Source: Tubulanus polymorphus
Taxonomy: Eukaryota; Nemertea; Palaeonemertea; Tubulaniformes; Tubulanidae
Assembly (NCBI RefSeq): GCF_964204645.1
Contig: NC_134028.1
Location: 12,877,001-12,941,000, forward strand
Length of the DNA stretch: 64,000 bases
Reading direction: 5' to 3'
A program made the translations under genes and the position numbers. Positions 1 through 11,395 of the stretch are shown here, in pieces. How positions within the stretch are numbered: the stretch's first letter is position 1; every line of letters starts with the position of its first letter. The notes under the pieces are model-generated. The model searched no databases and was not told the origin of the DNA. It saw only the letters and a list, made by a program, of their open reading frames with translations.

Positions 1-470
1 ATTTGCAAACTGCTTAAAATCATGACTCTGAAAAGGAGTACCATTATCAGTTTTAAGTTTGACCGGTGTTCCTCGTGATGCAAATACTTTATCTAAGACT
101 GGCATAACCGTAGAAGCTGACAGAGATCTTATAATGAAATGGTATCTGCCTATGACGCTGAGCCACAGGGGGTACAGATTTATCGATGTGAAGGTGTACT
201 TTGAAGTCCTTCAACTTACCAATACCCGTAAATACACCAGGGTATTTCTGCATATCCTCAGAAGACACTGAACTGCATGATTAGCTACCTTAAGAAACCC
301 TAACTGACGACTGGCGTCTACACCTAACAAATTACCATATTTCCCTTTTGTGACGTAAAAAGTATCAATAATAGAAAATTCACCACATTTCACTCTAGAA
401 ACAAATTTGTACCACAGTGCTGATACTTGTGCCTCCATATGCATTCAGTTTATCTCTACATCCATCAAGC
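1..470 (-). pseudogene. Ty3/gypsy pol fragment (protease end, RT start, integrase piece)
   Basis: Read on the minus strand, the right part (about 270-444) continues the protease/linker region with LLGVDASRQLGFLKV. A different frame (about 120-270) encodes the typical start of a gypsy reverse transcriptase (LHIDKSVPPVAQRHRQIPFH). This is followed directly by an integrase core segment (about 1-108) with the D-N-G motif in KTDNGTPFQSHDF. The catalytic centre of RT and all of RNase H are missing, so an internal deletion has joined the RT start to integrase. The element runs off the left window edge. The family assignment rests on these motifs. Confidence 0.75.
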
Positions 471-471
471 T

Positions 472-1526
472 TCATATCAAAATTGGATAAATAGTTTTGA
501 TGGATGAATATGTTTCTTCGTCGAGTATATTGCAGGTAGCACCACAGTCAGCAGTCATGAAAATAGAACATTTGTCAAACTCAATCAGAAACTTGGGTGG
601 TTTTTTCGTTACACTTCTACTATTAACATGATTTACAGCAAAAACATAGTCATCATCACTGGACGCATTTTGTACCTCGTGTACTTGACGCTGTTTTTTC
701 TGTTTACAAAATTTAGCAAAATGATTTTTGCTGTTACAATTATGACATATTTTCCCAAAAGCAGGACACTTTTTATATCCACCAAAATGTGGATAGGATT
801 TACCAGTTAAAACACTTTTTAGTTTCAACTCTATTCCCATTTCTCGGGGGTTGTCTATGGCCCTGGCGTTGGCCAGCTGTTGACGATGACGGTGGTCTCC
901 ACTTAAGCTTATTTTGATGTGACACTTTGTTAACCTGCTGTCCTGGGACTAAGTCCTTTTCCATCTCCGAGTTTTGTTCTTGCGCTAATTCGTTATTACG
1001 ACCCATATCAAGAATGTTCTTGAGTATTAATCCGTCCGTTTTTAACCCATATTTTCGCAATTTGGAGTCACTAGTTGCTTGAATAATATGCGATCGCAAC
1101 TCTCCTTCAACATCAGCGAATCCACAGCTTCCAGCGGCCTGACGTAACCTGGTGTGATAAGAATCAATTTTTTCACCATCATTCTGCCTCAATCTGCGAA
1201 ACACTGCACGTTCATATTCGATATTGACCTTAGGCTTAAAATAATTGGTCAAAGCGGTCTTTGCTTCGGCGTATGTTTCACCACGATCAGGAAGGTTTGT
1301 AAAAATATCAAAAGTTTTAGCCCCGACGGCGTAACAAAGCACGTTGACGATTGTCGACATCGACGTTAACGGCAACTAAATAGTTCTCAAATCTACATAA
1401 CCATTTATCCCATTTAGGTCCAAGGGCAGTTTCACTTTCACCTACCTCGGCATCAAAAGATGTCACCAAGTCAACACTCGGTACGGCCATGTTTCCAGTG
1501 TTGTTTACCTTAACGTATGAAATCAC
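472..1526 (-). pseudogene. Ty3/gypsy gag and protease, frameshifted
   Basis: A gag-like protein starts at 1526 on the minus strand and shifts frame near 1330. It continues with a capsid-like region containing RRLRQNDGEKIDSYHTRLRQ. A zinc knuckle follows (C-x2-C-x4-H-x4-C in CHNCNSKNHFAKFC, about 700-745). Next is an aspartic-protease active-site region reading ADCGATCNIL instead of the usual D-(S/T)-G-A. The Cys at the second catalytic-loop position is odd for a working enzyme. Frames change again near 800-840. Gag, the zinc knuckle and protease serve particle assembly and maturation in LTR retrotransposons. This copy is dead. Confidence 0.8.
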
Positions 1527-2340
1527 TAGGTAAAACCGGCGTATGTATTAATATATATACAGTTACTATACACTTGTATTTCATAGTACGATGCGCTCTA
1601 TCTTCAACAGCATCGAGTGTCGCAGGCATTGCAACATACTGACGAGCCAACGTGGCAACACGTGTGTAACTCAATAAAATCGGATTTTACGTATTACGAG
1701 TAAATGAGACCGTCAAGACGAATCTCCCCGATCAGCAGCAATATATTCCCACACTGTTTACAAAGACACGGTCGCCAAATGTAATTTTCAAAAAAACCGA
1801 CGACCGATTTAGCGAACAAACACAATGGAGTCCATTATTATAGCTCTACCTTTATTCTTCTATAATAGGTGGCGACACGAGCCGATACAAGATATAAGTA
1901 GTGAATATTACAACGTGTTAAGAATTTCGTCCCAAGTAAGACAATTTAATCAGGGGTTGCAATTGGCAACCAATTTTTTTTAAATAGGGATGAAAATCTT
2001 CCGACCATAGACGGATTTCCGACCTTTTCTAACATTTTCTTTATTCCTGAGAACAGTGTAAATCACCTCAATCGCTTTAATCACCTAAATCGCGGGCGTC
2101 ACATCGGAGCGCTCGGTAGTTAGGAGTGCTCGTTAAGACGGTTTTCGGCAGTTGTTAGCACAACTGTGAGTCGGAGAAACCAATATGGCGTCTCATTCAA
2201 AAAGCGGCTCTAATTCAGGCCCAAACTATTAACATTTTGACCAAAAGGAAGTACGTTTTTGGCTAAAAGTTACTGATTTTTGTTCCCCAACAAAATTCTT
2301 TTTTTGAAAATATTTTCCGACTTTTTCAATATGGGCCGTT
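1527..2340 (-). other. Possible 5' leader/LTR of the gypsy remnant
   Basis: This lies upstream of gag on the minus strand. A TGGCGACCGTGTC string near 1765-1778 resembles a primer-binding or leader region. An AATAAA on the minus strand near 1850-1856 could be an LTR polyadenylation signal. I could not place LTR boundaries because no second LTR lies in the window. Confidence 0.3.
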
Positions 2341-3799
2341 TTCATCCCTGAAATATGGTATACTACTAGGGTATGGCTTTGGACAGAACCTTAAATTGGG
2401 TTGATGTGGTTCACACTATGGTCACCAGGGGGGCCGACATGATAAACGACATTAATCGTCTAGTGGCCGTAATTGTGGACTAATTTTCTCAAAACTTAAT
2501 TACACGAGTAGGGCTTTACTTAAGGCAGAATTCTATTAAAGATTAAGTTGATGCGATTAGAATTATGGCCAAAACAGCCTAGAGGCTACAACTGTTGATA
2601 AATTTTTTACACTTTCTACGCATGTCTAATACCATTCTTATTGAAATAATTGACAATGAAACATGTCCCTGGACCCCTAGTTTAATTTTAAAGGTATAAG
2701 GGTCTCATCAAGATTGACTCAATTTCACTAAAATGAACTACAGAGCGAGGTGACTATTTATTTGATTAGATTACTGGTTACACTTATCAAAACTCGTCTA
2801 CTATGTCTACATTAACTTGTTGAGCCAACAATTTCGTCGTCGCTGGTTTGAAGCAAGTAGTGTCTTACTGGGTTGCAGAAGTACAGATCCTTCAAGGTCA
2901 AGGTCGGTTTTGGAGCTGGATTACTAGTCCATATCTTCTTTCAATCACTGTGTACACAAGAAAAATTCAGTTGTACACTGGTTTTATGCAGAATGACCCC
3001 TTCTTTTCAAGAAGGGATTTAAAACCCGGGTAATTGCGAAAAGCAGTGCATTTGTCCACTCGTTTTAGCGTAGTGTTGATGCATTTACCTGGGTAAGAGA
3101 AGCACATGTAGACGTGGCTTTAGATTTGCTGTCAAGTTTAGACATGATTATGTATTTACTAATGGTTTAAAGGGCAAATGCTATCAAAATTGTACTTTGC
3201 GCGATTACTTAACCAGAAGACACTTAAGTATATACGTAACGGCCTGAGTAATGACTGATTGAAGAAAGTATCTCTAATAAGCCATAATTAGTTATTTGTA
3301 TATCCAACACTTCGTGCCTATGGTTCACATACTACCTGTAGTGCGGTGTTGTCATATCACAGAATTTCAGAATTTTCCAAAAAGACGGAATTTCTTTATT
3401 TTTGCTGTAAATATTAACCAGGTTACCGCTGGGATACTCTGATTTGGACATTGCACTGGACGCATGTTTTCACTACCAGTACGCGGTATGTGATAATTTG
3501 GTACTATCGTCACTCAACGAATTTTTTATACTCCTCAACGGGATAAATGCAGAACCTAGGCAATTCTATCAACGTTGACTGCTGAGCCCACACTGACTTG
3601 TGTATCAGGGTTGTACCCTAGTGTCAACAAATGGTGCACTATTAGGTCATTGGAGATCAAATATGGCTGCCAGTAGGGCAGCCATCTTGAATTACTTGTT
3701 TACTCGATGCAGCCTACAATTCTCAATGGATTTCCTCAAAACTGGCTTCTATCATGAATCATGAACAATTTATGCTCAATAGTTTTATCGGATACATTT
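2341..3799. other. Non-coding host-like DNA
   Basis: No convincing coding region is visible. Short open frames here, such as one at 2848-3033, lack recognisable motifs. A short hairpin (GGCTGCC-agta-GGGCAGCC) lies near 3667-3684. Confidence 0.5.
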
Positions 3800-4312
3800 T
3801 AAAAAGAGTAATATAAACTTACATTTACTAATTTTAAATGTACACAATTTTTAAAATTATCTAATTGTACAAGTAAATTATGTCATCTATAATTTGTAAG
3901 TCTTCTAGAATCAACATATAATCTTTATTCTTTTAATTTATCTTGCATTTATTTTACATATTTTTTTCTATTCGAAATCTATATCATGGTGCCCTTTTTC
4001 ATTCTTACCTTAATAATGTGAATTAAAAATCGCCAGAACATAATTCTTGAATATCTTCACTAGATAATCTATGATATCGATCTGGTAGATACGCTCTGAA
4101 TTTATATTTATTTCCCTTCAGCCCCTCGTATTCAAAATGGATTTTAAATTTATTACCATGTCTATTTGTAGTTGATTCAATGTTTGTAATTAAATATTTT
4201 TTATAAATTGTTAACTCAGCTTTTTGAATTTATAATCTACAGATTTTAAAGAAACTTTAATTCTATCTAGGAATGATTTATTGTTCTCACTGTGTACTTG
4301 TTTACTCTCCAT
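3800..4312 (-). pseudogene. Degenerate Polinton fragment (minor capsid start and OB-like gene)
   Basis: The nucleotide sequence is clearly alignable with 26760-27271. About 3800-3955 matches the 5' end of the penton-like minor capsid gene. About 3975-4312 matches the small OB-like gene, including its start region near 4312. Many substitutions and indels destroy both frames. The polymerase gene that should follow is absent, and terminal-repeat-like DNA begins about 80 bp further on. It is the oldest-looking Polinton remnant in the window. Confidence 0.8.
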
Positions 4313-4394
4313 TTAAATATATAATTTTTTATTAAAATTGCTTTCATTAATATTAATATAATATTCATAAATATGATATTCATATATATGGAAT

Positions 4395-4720
4395 AACCTA
4401 GTAAGTGTAGTTAGGTCGTTTCAGGTCAGAGGTTGAAATAAGAGTGAATAAAGTGTGAATAAGAGTGAATAAAGAAAACAAATATAAAAAGTAATTTTAC
4501 TTTCTAACTATAATATATATTCATAGTCGTGTGTATTCCTAGGTAATAATTATCAGAATAAATTAATATAATTAGAATAGATTTAATTATTTAAATCTAT
4601 TCTATTGTGTATTGAAATTAAATCAGTTGAAAGCGGAGCAATTGATTTAATTGATCTCATTTATCATTCGAAAGGGAATATTAAAGAGACACGTATTTTG
4701 ACCTATTTACAACTATTGTG
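4395..4720. repeat. Degenerate Polinton terminus, type-A palindrome
   Basis: The segment contains ACTATAATATATATTCATAG, a GTGTGTATT block, and an ATTGATTTAATTGATCTC-like centre. These follow the same order as the ends at 6857-7251 and 31414-31817, but the arms are heavily diverged and the terminal AGTAATAGG is not recognisable. It is probably the end belonging to the fragment at 3800-4312. Confidence 0.5.
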
Positions 4721-4759
4721 ACATGATACGTGTGTGTGTGCGTCTGTGCCCGCGTGTGC

Positions 4760-4854
4760 GTGTATCTAGGAGGGAATTGTGAGGAGAAAAGCCATTATCT
4801 AAATCGGGACTAATATCTGAGTGACGAGTAATTTGGGCAGACTCAGTAATAGGG
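4760..4854 (-). mobile_element. Penelope-like element fragment interrupted by a Polinton end
   Basis: The stretch with TAATATCTGAGTGACGAGTA closely matches 5650-5735 inside the larger Penelope-like copy. It stops exactly where the Polinton end AGTAATAGGG begins at 4855, so that Polinton appears to have landed in a Penelope copy. The two matching stretches show that two separate Penelope copies are present. Confidence 0.6.
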
Positions 4855-5135
4855 AATATGGGGGTTCAGGCCAAAGGTCGAAGGGTCGAGCTCATAAGAA
4901 ATGAAAAATAAATTCTCCCACGCTCGAATTTATTTTTTTTTACTCACTCACCCCTTTAACCTGAACCCCCATATTCCCTATTACTCCTAATAATTTCATA
5001 TAAATGAATATTTTATAAATGAATAACTTCTAAAATCAATTTTAATAAAAAATTTGATATTAAAATGGAAGCAAATAAGAAGTACTACTGTCCAACATGT
5101 AAAAAAGAAATACATAAATGTGATACAACTGACAC
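4855..5135 (+). mobile_element. Truncated Polinton end, type-B palindrome plus POLB start
   Basis: A 131-bp palindrome (4855-4985) begins AGTAATAGGGAATATGGGGG and ends with its inverted copy. Its middle (AATAAATTCTCCCACGCTCG) matches the E3 termini. After an 80-bp AT-rich spacer, an ATG at 5065 opens the polymerase zinc finger (MEANKKYYCPTCKKEI). Similarity stops near 5130. Only the terminus of this copy survives. Confidence 0.75.
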
Positions 5136-5400
5136 AGGCCTAACATTCACCAAGAATCTTAGTGTCTGATGTACCACATGATGTTGGTTACACTAGGATC
5201 GTTAGAGCGACGGAGATCACAGGTGGAGACAACCACTGCCAGTGCTGGGTGAAGCCTAACACTGTTTGTCAACTGTCTGTGTATTTCGTAGTAGGCTATC
5301 GATAATCACCTGATACTTTTCTGTTGTTTCTTTTCTCTCTGAATGTAGTCGAACGTAATTCTAGTGGCCACCCGCGACTCAACGACCTTGATTAAAACTT
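5136..5400. other. Unassigned spacer
   Basis: I recognise no gene or repeat here. Base composition is less AT-rich than the Polinton sequence on its left. Confidence 0.4.
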
Positions 5401-5500
5401 GATCAATTCAAAATGTATTTTAAGATAAAATCCCACTATTTTACAGATTAAAAGAATTTAAAAACCAGAATTTATTTATTCAATCAAAAATATATAAAAG

Positions 5501-5542
5501 ACACGACGTTTCGATCTCACCCTAGAGATCATCGTCAGGTGT
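5501..5542 (-). ncRNA. Hammerhead ribozyme-like motif of the Penelope element
   Basis: Read on the minus strand: ACAC, then CTGACGA (fits the CUGANGA core), one extra T, then a stem GATCTC/GAGATC with loop TAGGGT. GAAAC, GTC and GTGT follow. ACAC and GTGT can form stem I, and GAAAC-GTC gives the minimal stem III known from Penelope-associated hammerheads. Such ribozymes with minimal stem III are thought to act as dimers. The single unpaired nucleotide after the CUGANGA box is the main deviation. Activity is not shown. Confidence 0.55.
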
Positions 5543-5552
5543 GAGATTAAGA

Positions 5553-6135
5553 TTAAAAACGGGGGTATATATACAGAGGAGGACAGGTTAATTGAGTAAA
5601 TTGGTGAGTGAGTAAATAATTAGTGTTTGGCAAGGCATGAAGTAATATACTTAGAAAGAAGGGAATTATGCGTAGAAAGCCATTATTTAAATTGGTACTA
5701 ATATCTGAGTGACGAGTAATTAGGGCAGACTCAACTATGTGGCGTTTAGTGTAATTGCTGGAAGTATAAATAATTTCGGCTTTATCAAAATTAAAACGAT
5801 GACCAGTGTTCCAAACGTGATTGGCTACGCCACTAGCCGGTTTTTGATTTATTATATCCTTTTTGTGTTCCGAAATTTGAGTTTTTAAACGACCAGTTTC
5901 TCCAAAGTAAATTTTATCACAGCCAAAAAAAGGAATTTTGTAAACTCCGCAGTCCATAGGTTTAGATTGATTGTTTTTAACCAAAGTCTTACTAATTTTG
6001 TTTTCATGCGTGAAAATGATTTGTTTATCCAATAAAGGGAGAGAGTGACGAAACTTTTCCAAAACAGGTACATACGGAACTAAAATGAACTCTGAAATGT
6101 GTTTTTTATTTTCTGGAGGTTTAGAATTGAATAAC
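5553..6135 (-). pseudogene. Penelope RT C-terminus with GIY-YIG endonuclease
   Basis: The frame carries VPYVPVLEKFRHSLPLLDKQ, the end of the reverse-transcriptase part. The endonuclease follows: CGVYKIPFFGC corresponds to the GIY strand and KIYFGETGRLKTQISEHKKD to the YIG strand plus the conserved Arg and His. GVANHVWNTGHRFNFD and an HIVESALI helix with its Glu complete the domain. In these elements the nuclease nicks target DNA for priming. The RT catalytic part is missing, so this copy is not autonomous. The start is truncated and no true start codon is present. Confidence 0.8.
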
Positions 6136-6856
6136 CATTATAAAAACATAATCACGAACGGTACCATCACTCCCCATTACTGACTGTCACTGCATTATGA
6201 GAATGCCGGTGTGCTAGCGTATGTATTTAACACCCGTATTGCTCGGGTTAATTTTACTACGAACGGGTGGCGCTGTATGTAAATTTCACATAAATCAATG
6301 ACTTTCGGCTATTAGCGGTACTTAAGACCACTTGAAAACATCATAGTCAATTACGTAGTGAAAATAAAAAGTTACAGTTTGGTGTACAGCACCATAGCAT
6401 CCATATAATACCACATAATTTTTATTCAGACTAAGGACTATTAGTTAACACCGATCTTCATTTCCATTAATTAATGATCTGTTGAATTAATTAGTAATCC
6501 AGTCTTTCGGTGTTCGAGATAAAATGCCCGCAAAATTAGAACTAACGAACCAGGGCTGACCACAAATTGTCCAACAGATAAATTTATGGAAACGACACAA
6601 TCATGCTTAGTATCAAATAACTCGTGGCGTGGACCTTGGTCTATTAACTGACCAATGCATGACCAGTACTGGCTATATAGTAAATTATCTGTTTTGCAAA
6701 CAATTAAGTTGTTTGGTGTCAAATAACTAGATATGATGTGGACATTAAACTAAAAATTGTTTAACTGACCAATGCTTGACCAGTACTGACCAGTTACCAC
6801 CAACTAGAACCCACCATAAGTAATTCATATGTTTAGTAAAGCAATAAAATCGTAAG
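6136..6856. other. Host-like flank of Polinton E2
   Basis: No gene is recognised. Two partly duplicated segments share TGACCAATGC and TGACCAGTACTG (about 6645-6675 and 6757-6787) and TCAAATAACT. The last six bases, CGTAAG at 6851-6856, are the expected left target-site duplication of E2, but its partner is not in the window. Confidence 0.4.
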
Positions 6857-7251
6857 AGTAATAGGGATAATAGGCTTTCAAGCCAAAGGTCGAACGGTCG
6901 AGCTCATTAAAAAACAAAACATTAAAAGTAATTTAAAACTATAATATATTTTCATATTTATTATTAATATTATTTTATATTATAACTAAATATTTATTCT
7001 AAGATATCAATAATTTAAAAAGCATATTGTATTAAATCAATTGGTCGCTACCGCTCCGCGACCAATTGATTTATTTACAATACACAAATTCATATAATCA
7101 AATATATTCAAATAATAATAATTATTCTATTATTCAACTGAAATACACACGGTTATGAAAATATATTATAGTTTTAAATTACTTTTAATATTTGTTTTTA
7201 ATGAACTCGACCATTCAACCTTTAACCTGAAAGCCTATTATCCCTATTACT
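6857..7251. repeat. E2 left terminus, type-A palindrome
   Basis: It starts AGTAATAGGGATAATAGGC and ends GCCTATTATCCCTATTACT. The outer arms of about 100 bp are complementary. The centre is a GC-richer hairpin with CAATTGGTCGC and GCGACCAATTG around 7037-7073. A further 200-bp spacer with a 130-bp segment not present in the E1 termini leads to the POLB start at 7454. Confidence 0.85.
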
Positions 7252-7453
7252 CTTAAAATATTCATGTAAATGAATAACATTTAGATTGACAGATTATTCA
7301 ATATAAAAGTGTATATTTACAACATTATTTCAATATTTATATTTGTGTGAGTTAGATTTTAAACATTAAAAGTGTTAGTAAAGTGTGATTGAAATAATGC
7401 ATGATATAAATAATTGAACTTCTAAAATCAATCTTAAAAAATTTAGTATTAAA

Positions 7454-10400
7454 ATGGAAGCAAATAAGTACTTCTGCCCAACATGTAATATCAATATAGA
7501 TAAATCCCAAAAAGCAAGACACAATAAAACTAAAACACATTTAGAGAATCAATTGAAACTAGAATATAAAGATGATATATTAGAAACTAAATTAGATGAA
7601 TTAAAGAATGAAAAAGAAACATACAAATGTGATACATGTAATCAATCATTCAGTGATAAAAGATATTATAATGAACATTTAAAATCTAAAAGTCATATTA
7701 GAAATAAGAATAATGATATTTTAGGTGAGGATTATTTTGATGAAGATAACGATAAGAAACATAAGACAATTAAAAGAATAAGAAATAAATTAAACAATAA
7801 AAGACCATACATGGAAGATGTAAGAAAATATATTAATTCATTAGATAATAAAAAAGATATAGAGATAACCGAAGCATTTAAAAGTGATATTGGTCCAGCA
7901 GCTATCGAGTTTAAATTTCATAAAGGAAAAACATTAGAAGAAAATAAAAAACATTTAGAAAATATGAAAAATATTATAAAAATAATTACTGATGTTGAAT
8001 ATCCTAAAATTAGTATATCAGTTAAAGTTAAATTCATAAAATCTGAAAATAAACCAATATATAATATAAATTCTCATTCACAACATATTATTTCAAAACA
8101 ACATATAGATGATAAATTAGATAAATGTTATAATGAAGTAAAAACTAAAATAGAAGAGAAATATTTTGAAGGGTCTGGTTTAATATTTGATGAGATAATA
8201 TTTATGACTTAACATGTTTATAACACAAAATATAATAAGTTAACTAAATCAAAACCAATTGATGAAAATAATGTATCATATTATAAAGAACCAGATATTG
8301 AAGCATCCAGTTATATTAAACTACCACTTAAAACTAATGCTGTTATAATTGTACAAATTGAAGATGATAAATGTTTTCTATGGGCTATAATTAGTTGTTT
8401 ACACCCAGTTGAAGATTATAAACAACATAGTTTTAGATTAACTCATTATAAACAATTTGAAAATAATTATAAGATAGATAATTATCCTGTTATAATTAAA
8501 AACGTCCCAAAAATAGAAAGAGATAATAATTTAAGAATAAATGTATCTGAGTTAATCAAATTACCAAATACAAAAGGTAACAACATAAAACATTATACAT
8601 TAGAACCTTTATATCTATCAAAAGATTATGATTCAAATGATGTTATAGATATACTATATTATGAGAATCATTACATGAGGATTAAACAAATAGATTTATT
8701 CTTTAGAACAGAAAGTGATCACCATAATAAAATATATCTATGTAGAAAATGTTTACATAGATTCAGTAATGAAAGTACATTATTTAATCATAAACAATTA
8801 TGTGAAAATCATGATTATTGTAAATTAGTTTTACCAAATGAAAAGGATAAAATATTAGAATTCAAAAAATATGATTACAAAAATAAAGTACCATTTGTAA
8901 TATATGGAGATTTTGAATCATTAAATAAAGAATTAACTGATCAAGAAAGAAAAGAAATATATTATAAAAGAAAGAAATTAAATTCTAATGAAAATGATTT
9001 TTCAGATGAACCACCAAAAACAAATACTATTAAAAAGATTCATCAATCAGCTGCAGCTTTCGGGTTATATATAAAATCTGATTATCCGGAACTAATTAAA
9101 AGTGAATATTATCATTATAGAAATGAAAATGTTATCAATCATTTTTTGTGACTTATTAATTGAATATGAAATAAGATTTAGTAAATTATTGAATACAAAT
9201 ATAGAAATTATAATGACAGAAGAAGATAAAGAAGAATTTGCGTTTGCAGATAAATGTTATTATTGTGAAAAGATATTTAATTATAAAGATAAAAAAGTAA
9301 GAGACCATGATCATTTGAATGGAAAGTTTAGAGGCGCTGCACATGAGAATTGTAATTTACAAGCTAAGAAAATTAATTTTGTGCCAGTTATATTTCATAA
9401 TCTATCAGGATATGATGCACATTTATTTATCAAACAGTTATGCCATAAAATAGAAGAAATTAATAATGAAATAGAAAGATTAAATTCAAATAGATCAAGA
9501 GATAAAATACCAACTTATAAATTTAAAATGTTAGCTAAAGCATCTGAGAATTATATATCATTCCAATTTGGTTGCCTAAGATTTATAGATTCATATAGAT
9601 TTTTAAATAGTTCATTAGATAACTTATCAAAATCATTAGTTGATGATGAATTAAAAATATTAAAACAACACTACCCAAATAATGATGACTTTAAATTAAT
9701 GAGATATAAAGGAGCAATTCCATATTCTTTCTATAAAAATCATAATGATTTCAATATAACTGAATTATTAAAAGAACAATTCTATGATGAATTAAAAAAT
9801 GAATATGTTAAAGATGAAGTCTATAATAGAACATTGAATATTTGGAATCATTTCAAAATAGAAAATCATGGGCAATTAGTAGATATATATTTAAAATCAG
9901 ATGTATTATTATTATCGGATATATTCGAAAGGTTTAGAGATGTAAACCTAAAATATTTCAATATTGATCCTTGTCATTGTTATTCTAGTCCAGGTTTAAC
10001 ATGGGATTGTGGTTTAGAATTTACAGATATAAAAATGGATTTGTTAACAAATATAGATCAATTACTATTATTTGAAAAATCTATAAGAGGAGAAGTTTCA
10101 GGTGTATTAGGTGATAGATATTTCAATGTAAATGATAACCCTGGATATAAGTTATTATACATTAGATGCAAATAATCTATATGGTTGGGCAATGATGGAA
10201 CCACAACCTTATGGAGTATTTGAAATAAGTGAAGTTTTACAACATGAAAATAATGATAAATTTGATTGGAAGAAAAGAATCCTAGATATTGCAGATGATT
10301 CAGAGACTGGTTACTTCTTTGTTGTAGACTTGGAATATCCTGAAGATGAAAAATTTAAATCTAGAAATCTAGCTTACTGTCCCGAACATAAAACTGTAAC

Positions 10401-10796
10401 TCATGAAGAATTATCAAATTATCAAAAAAGAATTAAACCCGAAAATCATATTCATACAGAAAAGTTAATGGTAACTCAGGAAGATAAATATAATTATGTA
10501 GTACATTATAGAATGTTAAAGTTTTATTTGAATCAAGGAATGATTCTAAAAAAAGTACATAGATATATTTCATTCAGTCAATCTAAGTGGTTAGAAAAAT
10601 ATATAGATTTTAACACCAAACAGAGAACTGAAGCTAAAACTGATTTCGAGAAAGATTTCTTCAAGTTAATGAATAATGCATTCTATGGTAAGACTTGTGA
10701 AAATATTAGAAATAGAAATGATATTGAGTTAGTTAGTAATGGCAAAAGGATAAGGCATTTACAATCATATCCTAAGTTTTTAGGTAACAGAATATA
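7454..10796 (+). pseudogene. POLB: DNA polymerase B of E2, N-terminal part
   Basis: This is a Polinton polymerase starting with C2H2 fingers (CPTCNINIDKSQKARHNKTKTH, then CDTCNQSFSDKRYYNEHLKSKSH). The exonuclease box FVIYGDFESL, a treble-clef segment VRDHDHLNGKFRGAAH, FHNLSGYDAHLFI and motif A with DANNLYGWAM follow. It ends in motif B (LMNNAFYGKT), where E1 is inserted. It is broken by a nonsense codon at 8210-8212, a one-base gain in a T run near 9145, and a one-base gain near 10160. The start follows the POLB-class upstream motif. The remainder lies at 31818-32499. Confidence 0.9.
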
Positions 10797-11395
10797 AGTA
10801 ATAGGGGTAATGGGCTTTCAGATCAAAGGTCGAACGGTCGAGCTCATTAAAAAACAAAACATTAAAAGTAATTAAAAACTATAATATATTTTCATAACCG
10901 TGTGCATTTTATATTAAAAACTAAATATTTATTCTAAGATATCAATAATCTAAAAAGCATATTGTATTAAATCAATTGGTCGCTCCACTTCGCCACCGCT
11001 CCGCTCCGCGACCAATTGATTTATTTACAATACACAAATTCATATAATCAAATATATTCAAATAATAATAATTATTCTATTATTCAACTGAAATACACAC
11101 GGTTATGAAAATATATTATAGTTTTTAATTACTTTTAATATTTGTTATTAATGAAATCGACCATTTAACCTTTGATCTGAAAGCCTATTATCCCTATTAC
11201 TCTTAAAATATTCATATAAATGAATAACATTTAAATCATTGAACTTCTAAAATCAATTTTAATAAAAAATTTAGTGTTAAAATGGAAGCAAATAAGTATT
11301 ACTGCCGAACATGTAATATCAATGTAGATAAATCCCAAAAAGCAAGACACAATAAAACTAAAACACATTTAGAGAATAAATTGAAATTAGAGTAT
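10797..11395. repeat. E1 left terminal inverted repeat (599 bp)
   Basis: It matches 31220-31817 in inverted orientation. It is composed of a palindrome (10797-11201), an 80-bp AT-rich spacer, and the first 38 codons of the POLB zinc finger. The palindrome centre at 10971-11020 is a hairpin (ATCAATTGGTCGC / GCGACCAATTGAT) around a C-rich loop with repeated CTCCGC. Similarity to the right end stops exactly after the LKLEY codons. Confidence 0.9.

Larger units (their letters stand above)
5401..6135 (-). mobile_element. 5'-truncated Penelope-like retroelement
   Basis: The unit contains, on the minus strand, the C-terminal end of the Penelope reverse transcriptase, its GIY-YIG endonuclease, and a 3' region with a hammerhead-like motif. 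Similarity to the coding end stops near 6135, consistent with 5' truncation during insertion. No target duplication could be identified. Confidence 0.75.

Noticed and set aside
2430-2450. CTCF-like GGTCACCAGGGGGGCC
   Set aside because: An isolated, weaker match in unassigned DNA, without the repeat context seen at 21587.
4725-4765. GT-rich stretch as Z-DNA or regulatory element
   Set aside because: Only a short imperfect (GT)n microsatellite is present, with no further support.
6471-6722. 83-residue minus-strand frame
   Set aside because: No motif, no neighbouring gene context and internal duplications in the DNA. Likely chance.
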